Shown here in pieces: positions 1-10,099 of a stretch of DNA of 26,142 nt. The stretch comes from Saccoglossus kowalevskii. Taxonomy: Eukaryota; Hemichordata; Enteropneusta; Harrimaniidae. Every line of letters begins with the position of its first letter. Position 1 is the stretch's first letter. A program made the position numbers and the translations under genes. The DNA lies in assembly GCF_000003605.2 (NCBI RefSeq), contig NW_003152612.1, positions 1-26,142 of the forward strand. Direction: 5' to 3'. The notes beneath the pieces are model-generated. The model ran no database searches. It was not told where the DNA came from and was given only the letters and a program-made list of their open reading frames with translations.

Positions 1-44
1 TCAGTTTCATATTGACCGGATTATTTCAATGTAATGTCTCGCAG
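1..44. repeat. Degenerate partial unit at the left edge
   Basis: The first unit reads CAGTTTCATATTGACCGG where the array norm is CAGTTCATATTGGCCGG. It has one extra T at 5-7 and A for G in the TGGCC core. The following units at 45-122 carry GGCTAG in place of GGCCAG, which is uncommon elsewhere. Together these make the first 120 bases atypical. This could mean that the array edge lies not far to the left, because edge units of satellites are usually the least homogenised, but no non-satellite sequence is visible. Confidence 0.5.
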
Positions 45-584
45 TTCATATTGGCTAGATTATTTCAATGTAATGTCTTGCAGTTCATATTGGCTAGATT
101 ATTTCAATGTAATGTCTTGCAGTTCATATTGGCCAGATTGTGTCAATGTAATGTCTTGCAGTTCATATTGGCCAGATTGTTTCAATGTAATGTCCCACAG
201 TTCATATTGGTTAGATTGTGTCAATGTAATGTCTTGCAGCTCATATTGGCCAGATTGTGTCATTGTAATGTCTTGTAGTTCATATTGGCCAGATTGTGTC
301 AATGTAATGTCTTGCAGTTCATATTGGCCAGACTGTGTCAATGTAATGTCTCGCAGTTCATATTGGCCAGATTATATCAATGTAATGTCTCGAAGTTCAT
401 ATTGGCAGGATTGTGTCAATGTGATGCCTCGAAGTTCATATTGGCCAGGTTGTGTCAATGTAATGTCTCGAAGTTCATGTTGGCAAGATTGTGTCAATGT
501 GATGCCTCGAAGTTCATATTGGCCATATTGTATCAATGTAATGTCGTGCAGTTCATATTGGCCAGATTGTGTCAATGTAATGTC

Positions 585-675
585 TTGCAGTTTATATTTG
601 GCCAGATTGTGTCAAGGTAATGTCTCGGAGCTCATATTGGCCAGATTGTGTCAATGTAAATGTATCAGGGTTCAT
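585..675. repeat. Most degenerate stretch of the array, two 1-bp insertions
   Basis: Neighbouring units here carry an extra T (TATATTTGG, 597-599), AAGGTAATG for AATGTAATG near 614-622, CGGAGCTC near 627-634, and an extra A followed by other changes (GTAAATGTATCAGGG, 656-670). The two insertions move the register of everything to the right by 2 bp. No other short stretch of the window collects so many private changes. It looks like an older or rarely converted part of the array. Confidence 0.75.
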
Positions 676-770
676 ATTGGCCAGATTGTGTCAATGTAAT
701 GTCTCATAGTTCATATTGGCCACATTGTGTCAATGTAATGTCTCGCAGTTCATACTGGCCAGATTTTTTC

Positions 771-2252
771 AATGTAATGTCTCGAAGTTCATATTGGCCA
801 GATTGTGTCAATGTAATGTCTTGCAGTTCATATTGGCCGGATAATTTCAATGTAATGTCTCGCAGTTCATATTGGCCAGATTATTTCAATGTAATGTCTT
901 GCAGTTCATATTGGCCAGATTGTGTCAATGTAATGTCTTGCAGTTCATATTGGCCAGATTGTGTCAATGTAATGTCTTGCAGTTCATATTGGCCGGATTA
1001 TTTCAATGTAATGTCTCAAAGTTCATATTGGCCAGATTGTGTCAATGTTATATCTTGCAGTTTATATTGGCCAGATTGTTTCAATGTAATGTCTCACAGT
1101 TCATATTGGCTAGATTGTGTCAATGCAATGTCTTGCAGCTCATATTGGCCAGATTGTGTCAATGTAATGTCTTGTAGTTCATATAGGCCAGATTGTGTCA
1201 ATGTAATGTCTTGCAGTTCATATTGGCCAGACTGTGTAAATGTAATGTCTCGCAGTTCATATTGGCCAGATTATATCAATGTAATGTCTCGAAGTTCATA
1301 TTGACAGGATTGTGTCAATGTGATGCCGCGAAGTTCATATTGGCCAGGTTGTGTCAATGTAATGTCTCGAAGTTCATGTTGGCAAGATTGTGTCAATGTG
1401 ATGCCTCGAAGTTCATATTGGTCAGATTGTGTCAATGTAATGTCTTGCAGTTCACATTGGCCAGATTGTATCAATGTAATGTCTTGCAGTTCATATTTGC
1501 CAGAATGTGTCAATGTAATGTCTTGCACTTCATATTGGCCAGATTGTGTCAATGTAATGTCTCGGGGTTCATATTGGCCAGATTGTGTCAATGTAATGTC
1601 TCAAAGTTCATATTGGCCAGATTGTGTCAATGTAATGGCTCGAAGTTCATATTGGCCAGATTGTATCAATGTAATGTCTTGCAGTTCATATTGGCCAGAT
1701 TGTGTCAATGTAATATCTTGCAGTTTATATTGGCCAGATTGTGTCAATGTAACGTCTCAAAGTTCATATTGGCCAGATTGTGTAAATGTAATGACTTGCA
1801 GTTCATATTCGCCAGATTGTGTCAATGTAATGTCTCGAAGTTCATATTGGCCAGATTGTGTCAATGTAATGTCTCGCAGTTCATATTGGCCAGATTATTT
1901 CAATGTAATGTCTTGCAGTTCACATTGGCCAGATTGTGTCAATGTAATGTCTCGCAGTTCATATTGGCCAGATTGTGTCAATGTAATGTCTTGCAGTTCA
2001 TATTGGCCAGATTGTGTTAATGTAATGTCTCGCAGCTTATATTGGCCAGATTGTGTCAATGTAAGGTCTCGGGGTTCATATTAGCCAGATTGTGTCATTG
2101 TAATGTCTCGGGGTTCATATTGGCCAGATTGTGTAAATGTAATGTCTTGCAGTTCATGTTTGCCAGATTGTGTCAATGTAATGTCTCGAAGTTCATATTG
2201 GCCAGATTGTGTCAATGTAATGTCTCGCAGTTCATATTGGCCAGATTATTTC
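771..2252. repeat. Higher-order block E, copy 1 (about 1.48 kb)
   Basis: This block matches 17268-18710. The spacing is 16,497 bp (423 units) in the first part and 16,458 bp (422 units) after about 1440, because copy 2 lacks one unit present here, the one with TTCACATTGG and TTGTATC. The pair shares rare variants: GGCTAG followed by AATGCAATG near 1105-1128, TTGACAGG (1301-1308) where other cassettes have TTGGCAGG, and TGTCATTG near 2092-2099. The match ends on the left at the odd TTTTTTC unit near 765-771. On the right it ends near 2252, where copy 2 turns into a unit with TTTCATTGTAATGTTTTG. Confidence 0.85.
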
Positions 2253-2379
2253 AATGTAATGTCTTGCAGTTCATATTGGCCAGATTGTGTCAATGTAATG
2301 TCTTGCAGCTCATATTGGCCAGATTGTGTCAATGTAATGTCTCAGGGTTCATATTGGCCAGATTGTGTCAATGTAATGT

Positions 2380-3897
2380 CTCGGGGTTCATATTGGCCAG
2401 ATTGTGTCAATGTAATGTCTCAAAGTTCATATTGGCCAGATTGTGTCAATGTAATGGCTCGAAGTTCATATTGGCCAGATTGTGTCAATGTAATGTCTTG
2501 CAGTTCATATTGGCCAGATTGTGTCAATGTAACGTCTCAAAGTTCATATTGGCCAGATAGTGTAAATGTAATGTCTTGCAGTTCATATTCGTCAGATTGT
2601 GTCAATGTAATGTCTCGCAGTTCATATTGGCCAGATTATTTCAATTTAATGTGTTGCAGTTCATATTGGCCAGATTGTATCAATGTAATGTCTCGCAGTT
2701 CATATTGGCCAGATTATTTCAATGTAATGTTTCAAAGTTCATATTGGCCAGATTGTGTCAATGTAATATCTTGCAGTTTATATTGGCCAGATTGTTTCAA
2801 TGTAATGTCTTGCAGTTCATATTGGCCAGATTGTGTCAATGTAATGTCTTGCAGTTCATATTGGCCAGATTGTGTCAATGTAATGTCTTGCAGTTCATAT
2901 TGGCCGGATTATTTCAATGTAATGTCTCAAAGTTCATATTGGCCAGATTGTGTCAATGTAATATCTTGCAGTTTGTATTGGCCAGATTGTTTCAATGTAA
3001 TGTCTCACAGTTCATATTGGTTAGATTGTGTCAATGCAATGTCTTGCAGCTCATATTGGCCAGATTGTGTCAATGTAATGTCTTGTAGTTCATATAGGCC
3101 AGATTGTGTCAATGTAATGTCTTGCAGTTCATATTGGCCAGACTGTGTCAATGTAATGTCTCGCAGTTCATATTGGCCAGATTATATCAATGTAATGTCT
3201 CGAAGTTCATATTGGCAGGATTGTGTCAATGTGATGCCGCGAAGTTCATATTGGCCAGGTTGTGTCAATGTAATGTCTCGAAGTTCATGTTGGCAAGATT
3301 GTGTCAATGTGATGCCTCGAAGTTCATATTGGCCAGATTGTATCAATGTAATGTCTCGCAGTTCATATTGGCCATATTATTTCAATGTAATGTCTTGCAG
3401 TTTATATTGGTCAGATTGTGTCAATGTAATGTCTTGCAGTTCACATTGGCCAGATTGTATCAATGTAATGTCTTGCAGTTCATATTGGCCAGAATGTGTC
3501 AATGTAATGTCTTGCAGTTCATATTGGCCAGATTGTGTCAATGTAATGTCTTGCACTTCATATTGGCCAGATTGTGTCAATGTAATGTCTCGGGGTTCAT
3601 ATTGGCCAGATTGTGTCAATGTAATGTCTCAAAGTTCATATTGGCCAGATTGTGTCAATGTAATGGCTCGAAGTTCATATTGGCCAGATTGTGTCAATGT
3701 AATGTCTTGCAGTTCATATTGGCCAGATTGTGTCAATGTAACGTCTCAAAGTTCATATTGGCCAGATAGTGTAAATGTAATGTCTTGCAGTTCATATTCG
3801 TCAGATTGTGTCAATGTAATGTCTCGCAGTTCATATTGGCCAGATTATTTCAATTTAATGTGTTGCAGTTCATATTGGCCAGATTGTATCAATGTAA
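2380..3897. repeat. 31-unit higher-order repeat (1,209 bp), first array, about 1.25 copies
   Basis: The series of variants starting near 2380 (CTCGGGG, CTCAAAG, GGCTCGAAG, then AACGTCTCAAAG, CAGATAGTG, TATTCGTCAG, and TTTCAATTTAATGTGTTG) starts again 1,209 bp later, near 3589. The repeat then runs to about 3897, where the flanking units change. The same 31-unit order is present at 5888-7310. The match is at the level of variant order and individual bases, not only the 39-bp consensus. Confidence 0.82.
3167..3322. repeat. Type example of the four-unit 'GATGCC' cassette, about 16 copies in the window
   Basis: Four consecutive units carry a fixed set of variants: TTATATC; TTGGCAGG with GTGATGCCGCGAAG; GGCCAGGTTGTG; and TTCATGTTGGCAAG with GTGATGCCTCGAAG. 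The paired GATGCC marks, 78-79 bp apart, recur near 421/499, 1320/1399, 3231/3310, 5063/5142, 6429/6507, 7444/7522, 7989/8068, 10640/10718, 13957/14036, 15163/15242, 15749/15830, 16647/16725, 17818/17897, 19650/19728 and 23786/23864. A single mark is at 21601, and an altered set sits at the right edge (26087 to 26142). Near 5063 and 7444 the GGCCAGG unit is missing. This is the best internal landmark for aligning blocks. Confidence 0.88.
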
Positions 3898-4336
3898 TGT
3901 ATTGCAGTTCATATTGGCCAGATTGTGTCAATGTAATGTCTTGCAGTTCATATTGGTCAGATTGTGTCAATGTAATGTCTTGCAGTTCATATTGGCCAGA
4001 TTGTGTCAATGTAATGTCTCGCAGTTCATATTGGCCATATTATTTCAATGTAATGTCTTGCAGTTCACATTGGCCAGATTGTGTCAATGTAATGTCTCGT
4101 AGTTCATATTGGCCAGATTATTTCAATGTAATGTGTTGCAGTTCATATTGGCCAGATTGTATCAATGTAATGTCTTGCAGTTCATATTGGCCAGATTGTG
4201 TCAATGTAATGTCATGCAGTTCATATTGGCCAGATTGTGTCAATGTAATGTCTTGCAGTTCATATTGGTCAGATTGTGTCAATGTAATGTCTTGCAGTTC
4301 ATATTGGCCAGATTGTGTTAATGTAATGTCTCGCAG

Positions 4337-4648
4337 CTTATATTGGCCAGATTGTGTCAATGTAAGGTCTCGGGGTTCATATTAGCCAGATTGTGTCAAT
4401 GTAATGTCTCGGGGTTCATATTGGCCAGATTGTGTAAATGTAATGTCTTGCAGTTCATGTTTGCCAGATTGTGTCAATGTAATGTCTCGAAGTTCATATT
4501 CGCCAGATTGTGTCAATGTAATGTCTCGCAGTTCATATTGGCCAGATTATTTCATTGTAATGTTTTGCAGTTCATATTGGCCAGATTTTGTCAAAGTAAT
4601 ATCTTGCAGTTCATATTAGCCAGATTGTGTCAATGTAATGTCTTGCAG
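4337..4648. repeat. Eight-unit 'CTTATATTGG' cassette, copy 1 (312 bp)
   Basis: The eight units in order show these marks: CTTATATTGG with GTAAGGTCTCGGGG; TTCATATTAG; GTGTAAATG; TTCATGTTTGCC; TATTCGCC (TATTGGCC in most other copies); TTTCATTGTAATGTTTTG; TTTTGTCAAAGTAATATC; and TTCATATTAG. Full copies are at 13074, 18494, 19040, 20717 and 25555; a copy with an internal deletion is at 9447; a copy with only the first units is at 2036. The TTAG units give two in-frame stops (4383-4385 and 4617-4619), evidence against coding. Confidence 0.88.
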
Positions 4649-4849
4649 TTCATATTGGCCGGATTATTTCAATGTAATGTCTTGCAGTTCATATTGGCCA
4701 GATTATTTCAATGTAATGTCTTGCAGTTCATATTGGCCAGATTGTGTCAATGTAATGTCTTGCAGTTCATATTGGCCAGATTGTGTCAATGTAATGTCTT
4801 GCAGTTCATATTGGCCGGATTATTTCAATGTAATGTCTCAAAGTTCATA

Positions 4850-5435
4850 TTGGCCAGATTGTGTCAATGTAATGTCTTGCAGTTCATATTGGCCAGATTG
4901 TGTCAATGTAATGTCTTGCAGTTCATATTGGCCGGATTATTTCAATGTAATGTCTCAAAGTTCATATTGGCCAGATTGTGTCAATGTAATATCTTGCAGT
5001 TTATATTGGCCAGATTGTTTCAATGTAATGTCTTGCAGTTCATATTGGCAGGATTGTGTCAATGTGATGCCGCGAAGTTCATATTGGCAGGATTGTGTCA
5101 ATGTAATGTCTCGAAGTTCATGTTGGCAAGATTGTGTCAATGTGATGCCTCGAAGTTCATATTGGTCAGATTGTGTCAATGTAATGTCTTGCAGTTCATA
5201 TTGGCCAGATTATTTCAATGTAATGTCTTGCAGTTCATATTGGCCAGATTGTGTCAATGTAATGTCTTGCAGTTCATATTGGCCAGATTGTGTCAATGTA
5301 ATGTCTTGCAGTTCATATTGGCCGGATTATTTCAATGTAATGTCTCAAAGTTCATATTGGCCAGATTGTGTCAATGTTATATCATGCAGTTTATATTGGC
5401 CAGATTGTTTCAATGTAATGTCTCACAGTTCATAT
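4850..5435. repeat. Higher-order block B, copy 1 (about 585 bp)
   Basis: This block matches 7230-7817 at a spacing of 2,379 bp (61 units), becoming 2,380 after the extra C at 7311-7313. Both copies contain the shortened GATGCC cassette in which a GCAGG unit is followed directly by a CTCGAAGTTCATGTTGGC unit. The copies differ, for example, at ATATCATGCAG near 5390 against ATATCTTGCAG in copy 2. The match stops near 5435, where this copy switches into TTCATATTTGTCAGAATG. Confidence 0.8.
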
Positions 5436-5887
5436 TTGTCAGAATGTGTCAATGTAATGTCTTGCACTTCATATTGGCCAGATTGTGTCAATGTAATGTC
5501 TCGGGGTTCATATTGGCCAGATTGTGTCAATGTAATGTCTCAAAGTTCATATTGGCCAGATTGTGTCAATGTAATGGCTCGAAGTTCATATTGGCCAGAT
5601 TGTATCAATGTAATGTCTTGCAGTTCATATTGGCCAGATTGTGTCAATGTAATATCTTGCAGTTTATATTGGCCAGATTGTGTCAATGTAACGTCTCAAA
5701 GTTCATATTGGCCAGATTGTGTAAATGTAATGACTTGCAGTTCATATTCGCCAGATTGTGTCAATGTAATGTCTCGAAGTTCATATTGGCCAGATTGTGT
5801 CAATGTAATGTCTTGCAGTTCATATTGGCCATATTATGTCAATATAATGTCTTGCAGTTTATATTGGCCAGATTGTGTCAATGTAAT

Positions 5888-7310
5888 GTCTCGCAGTTCA
5901 TATTGGCCAGATTATTTCAATGTAATGTTTCAAAGTTCATATTGGCCAGATTGTGTCAATGTAATATCTTGCAGTTTATATTGGCCAGATTGTTTCAATG
6001 TAATGTCTTGCAGTTCATATTGGCCAGATTGTGTCAATGTAATGTCTTGCAGTTCATATTGGCCAGATTGTGTCAATGTAATGTCTTGCAGTTCATATTG
6101 GCCGGATTATTTCAATGTAATGTCTCAAAGTTCATATTGGCCAGATTGTGTCAATGTAATATCTTGCAGTTTGTATTGGCCAGATTGTTTCAATGTAATG
6201 TCTCACAGTTCATATTGGTTAGATTGTGTCAATGCAATGTCTTGCAGCTCATATTGGCCAGATTGTGTCAATGTAATGTCTTGTAGTTCATATAGGCCAG
6301 ATTGTGTCAATGTAATGTCTTGCAGTTCATATTGGCCAGACTGTGTCAATGTAATGTCTCGCAGTTCATATTGGCCAGATTATATCAATGTAATGTCTCG
6401 AAGTTCATATTGGCAGGATTGTGTCAATGTGATGCCGCAAAGTTCATATTGGCCAGGTTGTGTCAATGTAATGTCTCGAAGTTCATGTTGGCAAGATTGT
6501 GTCAATGTGATGCCTCGAAGTTCATATTGGCCAGATTGTATCAATGTAATGTCTCGCAGTTCATATTGGCCATATTATTTCAATGTAATGTCTTGCAGTT
6601 TATATTGGTCAGATTGTGTCAATGTAATGTCTTGCAGTTCACATTGGCCAGATTGTATCAATGTAATGTCTTGCAGTTCATATTGGCCAGAATGTGTCAA
6701 TGTAATGTCTTGCAGTTCATATTGGCCAGATTGTGTCAATGTAATGTCTTGCACTTCATATTGGCCAGATTGTGTCAATGTAATGTCTCGGGGTTCATAT
6801 TGGCCAGATTGTGTCAATGTAATGTCTCAAAGTTCATATTGGCCAGATTGTGTCAATGTAATGGCTCGAAGTTCATATTGGCCAGATTGTGTCAATGTAA
6901 TGTCTTGCAGTTCATATTGGCCAGATTGTGTCAATGTAACGTCTCAAAGTTCATATTGGCCAGATAGTGTAAATGTAATGTCTTGCAGTTCATATTCGTC
7001 AGATTGTGTCAATGTAATGTCTCGCAGTTCATATTGGCCAGATTATTTCAATTTAATGTGTTGCAGTTCATATTGGCCAGATTGTATCAATGTAATGTCT
7101 CGCAGTTCATATTGGCCAGATTATTTCAATGTAATGTTTCAAAGTTCATATTGGCCAGATTGTGTCAATGTAATATCTTGCAGTTTATATTGGCCAGATT
7201 GTTTCAATGTAATGTCTTGCAGTTCATATTGGCCAGATTGTGTCAATGTAATGTCTTGCAGTTCATATTGGCCAGATTGTGTCAATGTAATGTCTTGCAG
7301 TTCATATTGG
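5888..7310. repeat. 31-unit higher-order repeat, second array, about 1.2 copies
   Basis: Positions 5888-7095 match 2690-3897 at a spacing of 3,198 bp (82 units). Positions from about 6790 to 7310 match 2380-2900 at a spacing of 4,407 bp (113 units). Within the block, 7097-7310 repeats 5888-6101 at 1,209 bp. The mark ATGTTTCAAAG occurs near 2727 and 5925 and again near 7134. One difference is GATGCCGCAAAG near 6430 against GATGCCGCGAAG in the first array, a CG to CA change. The block ends at the extra C at 7311. Confidence 0.82.
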
Positions 7311-7817
7311 CCCAGATTATTTCAATGTAATGTCTCAAAGTTCATATTGGCCAGATTGTGTCAATGTAATATCTTGCAGTTTATATTGGCCAGATTGTTT
7401 CAATGTAATGTCTTGCAGTTCATATTGGCAGGATTGTGTCAATGTGATGCCGCGAAGTTCATATTGGCAGGATTGTGTCAATGTAATGTCTCGAAGTTCA
7501 TGTTGGCAAGATTGTGTCAATGTGATGCCTCGAAGTTCATATTGGTCAGATTGTGTCAATGTAATGTCTTGCAGTTCATATTGGCCAGATTATTTCAATG
7601 TAATGTCTTGCAGTTCATATTGGCCAGATTGTGTCAATGTAATGTCTTGCAGTTCATATTGGCCAGATTGTGTCAATGTAATGTCTTGCAGTTCATATTG
7701 GCCGGATTATTTCAATGTAATGTCTCAAAGTTCATATTGGCCAGATTGTGTCAATGTTATATCTTGCAGTTTATATTGGCCAGATTGTTTCAATGTAATG
7801 TCTCACAGTTCATATTG
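7230..7817. repeat. Higher-order block B, copy 2, containing a 1-bp slip
   Basis: This is the second copy of 4850-5435. It begins inside the tail of the 31-unit block, so the two higher-order families overlap here. The extra C at 7311-7313 lies in the overlap, in a unit where both families otherwise have CCGGATT and this copy has CCCAGATT. To the right the copy continues past 7817 into TTGGTTAG and AATGCAATG units, which copy 1 lacks. Confidence 0.78.
7311..7313. other. Single-base phase slip (extra C in TTGGCC)
   Basis: The sequence reads TATTGGCCCAGATT where the unit has TATTGGCC followed by AGATT or GGATT. The repeat register moves by +1 from here to 14718. It breaks the longest open plus frame. 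Confidence 0.9.
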
Positions 7818-7859
7818 GTTAGATTGTGTCAATGCAATGTCTTGCAGCTCATATTGGCC

Positions 7860-8340
7860 AGATTGTGTCAATGTAATGTCTTGCAGTTCATATTGGCCAG
7901 ACTGTGTAAATGTAATGTCTCGCAGTTCATATTGGCCAGATTATATCAATGTAATGTCTCGAAGTTCATATTGGCAGGATTGTGTCAATGTGATGCCGCG
8001 AAGTTCATATTGGCCAGGTTGTGTCAATGTAATGTCTCGAAGTTCATGTTGGCAAGATTGTGTCAATGTGATGCCTCGAAGTTCATATTGGTCAGATTGT
8101 GTCAATGTAATGTCTTGCAGTTCACATTGGCCAGATTGTATCAATGTAATGTCTTGCAGTTCATATTTGCCAGAATGTGTCAATGTAATGTCTTGCAGTT
8201 CATATTGGCCAGATTGTGTCAATGTAATGTCTTGCACTTCATATTGGCCAGATTATTTCATTGTAATGTTTTGCAGTTCATATTGGCCAGATTTTGTCAA
8301 AGTAATATCTTGCAGTTCATATTGGCCAGATTGTGTCAAT
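7860..8340. repeat. Mosaic block with hybrid CTTCATATTGG/TTTCATTG junction, copy 1
   Basis: Positions from about 7860 to 8340 match 15620-16100 at a spacing of 7,760 bp (199 units less the 1-bp deletion at 14718). The pair shares one specific junction: a unit starting TTGCACTTCATATTGG goes directly into a TTTCATTGTAATGTTTTG unit (8230-8275 and 15990-16035). Elsewhere these two marks are far apart. The shared junction shows that a hybrid block was made once and then copied. Confidence 0.78.
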
Positions 8341-8719
8341 GTAATGTCTTGCAGTTCATATTGGCCGGATAATTTCAATGTAATGTCTCGCAGTTCACAT
8401 TGGCCAGATTATTTCAATGTAATGTCTTGCAGTTCATATTGGCCAGATTGTGTCAATGTAATGTCTTGCAGTTCATATTGGCCAGATTGTGTCAATGTAA
8501 TGTCTTGCAGTTCATATTGGCCGGATTATTTCAATGTAATGTCTCAAAGTTCATATTGGCCAGATTGTGTCAATGTTATATCTTGCAGTTTATATTGGCC
8601 AGATTGTTTCAATGTAATGTCTCACAGTTCATATTGGTTAGATTATTTCAATGTAATGTCTTGCAGTTCACATTGGCCAGATTGTATCAATGTAATGTCT
8701 TGCAGTTCATATTTGCCAG

Positions 8720-9510
8720 AATGTGTCAATGTAATGTCTTGCAGTTCATATTGGCCAGATTGTGTCAATGTAATGTCTTGCACTTCATATTGGCCAGATT
8801 GTGTCAATGTAATGTCTCGGGGTTCATATTGGCCAGATTGTGTCAATGTAATGTCTCAAAGTTCATATTGGCCAGATTGTGTCAATGTAATGGCTCGAAG
8901 TTCATATTGGCCAGATTGTATCAATGTAATGTCTTGCAGTTCATATTGGCCAGATTGTGTCAATGTAATATCTTGCAGTTTATATTGGCCAGATTGTGTC
9001 AATGTAACGTCTCAAAGTTCATATTGGCCAGATTGTGTAAATGTAATGACTTGCAGTTCATATTCGCCAGATTGTGTCAATGTAATGTCTCGAAGTTCAT
9101 ATTGGCCAGATTGTGTCAATGTAATGTCCCGCAGTTCATATTGGCCAGATTATTTCAATGTAATGTCTTGCAGTTCACATTGGCCAGATTGTGTCAATGT
9201 AATGTATCACAGTTCATATTGGCCAGATTATTTCAATGTAATGTGTTGCAGTTCATATTGGCCAGATTGTATCAATGTAATGTCTTGCAGTTCATATTGG
9301 CCAGATTGTGTCAATGTAATGTCATGCAGTTCATATTGGTCAGATTGTGTCAATGTAATGTCTTGCAGTTCATATTGGTCAGATTGTGTCAATGTAATGT
9401 CTTGCAGTTCATATTGGCCAGATTGTGTTAATGTAATGTCTCGCAGCTTATATTGGCCAGATTGTGTCAATGTAAGGTCTCGGGGTTCATATTAGCCAGA
9501 TTGTGTCAAT
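8720..9510. repeat. Higher-order block F, copy 1 (about 0.8 kb)
   Basis: This block matches 19990-20780 at a spacing of 11,270 bp (289 units less one base, accounted for by the deletion at 14718). Private differences include GTCCCGCAG near 9126 and ATGTATCACAG near 9203 in this copy, and GCAGGTCATATTGG near 20207 and GTAATTGTAATG near 20307 in the other. Both copies end in the CTTATATTGG cassette with GTAAGGTCTCGGGG. Confidence 0.82.
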
Positions 9511-9680
9511 GTAATGTCAGGAAGTTCATATTCGCCAGATTGTGTCAATGTAATGTCTCGCAGTTCATATTGGCCAGATTATTTCATTGTAATGTTTTGC
9601 AGTTCATATTGGCCAGATTTTGTCAAAGTAATATCTTGCAGTTCATATTAGCCAGATTGTGTCAATGTAATGTCTTGCAG
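9447..9680. repeat. CTTATATTGG cassette with internal deletion
   Basis: Compared with the full cassette at 4337-4648, units 3 and 4 (GTGTAAATG and TTCATGTTTGCC) are missing. The second unit ends GTCAGGAAG (near 9516-9524) instead of GTCTCGGGG or GTCTCGAAG, so the deletion join also altered bases. The TATTCGCC mark that follows is shared with the 4337 copy, suggesting that copy or its close relative as the parent. Confidence 0.82.
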
Positions 9681-10099
9681 TTCATATTGGCCGGATTATT
9701 TCAATGTAATGTCTTGCAGTTTATATTGGCCAGATTATTTCAATGTAATGTCTTGCAGTTCATATTGGCCAGATTGTGTCAATGTAATGTCTTGCAGTTC
9801 ATATTGGCCAGATTGTGTCAATGTAATGTCTTGCAGTTCATATTGGCCGGATTATTTCAATGTAATGTCTCAAAGTTCATATTGGCCAGATTGTGTCAAT
9901 GTAATGTCTTGTAGTTCATATTGGCCAGATTGTGTCAATGTAATGTCTTGCAGTTCATATTGGCCGGATTATTTCAATGTAATGTCTCGCAGTTCATATT
10001 GGCCAGATTGTATCAATGTAATGTCTTGCAGTTCATATTGGCCAGATTGTGTCAATGTAATGTCTTGCAGTTCATATTGGCCGGATAATTTCAATGTAA

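Noticed and set aside
4638-8372. Long open frame on the plus strand (about 1,240 codons), which could be taken for a giant repeat protein
   Set aside because: It arises from the 39-bp period. It runs across the 1-bp slip at 7311 into another frame, has no non-repeat domain, signal or termini, and comparable frames exist in another plus frame and on the minus strand. In-frame stops occur 26 times in the main frame across the window.
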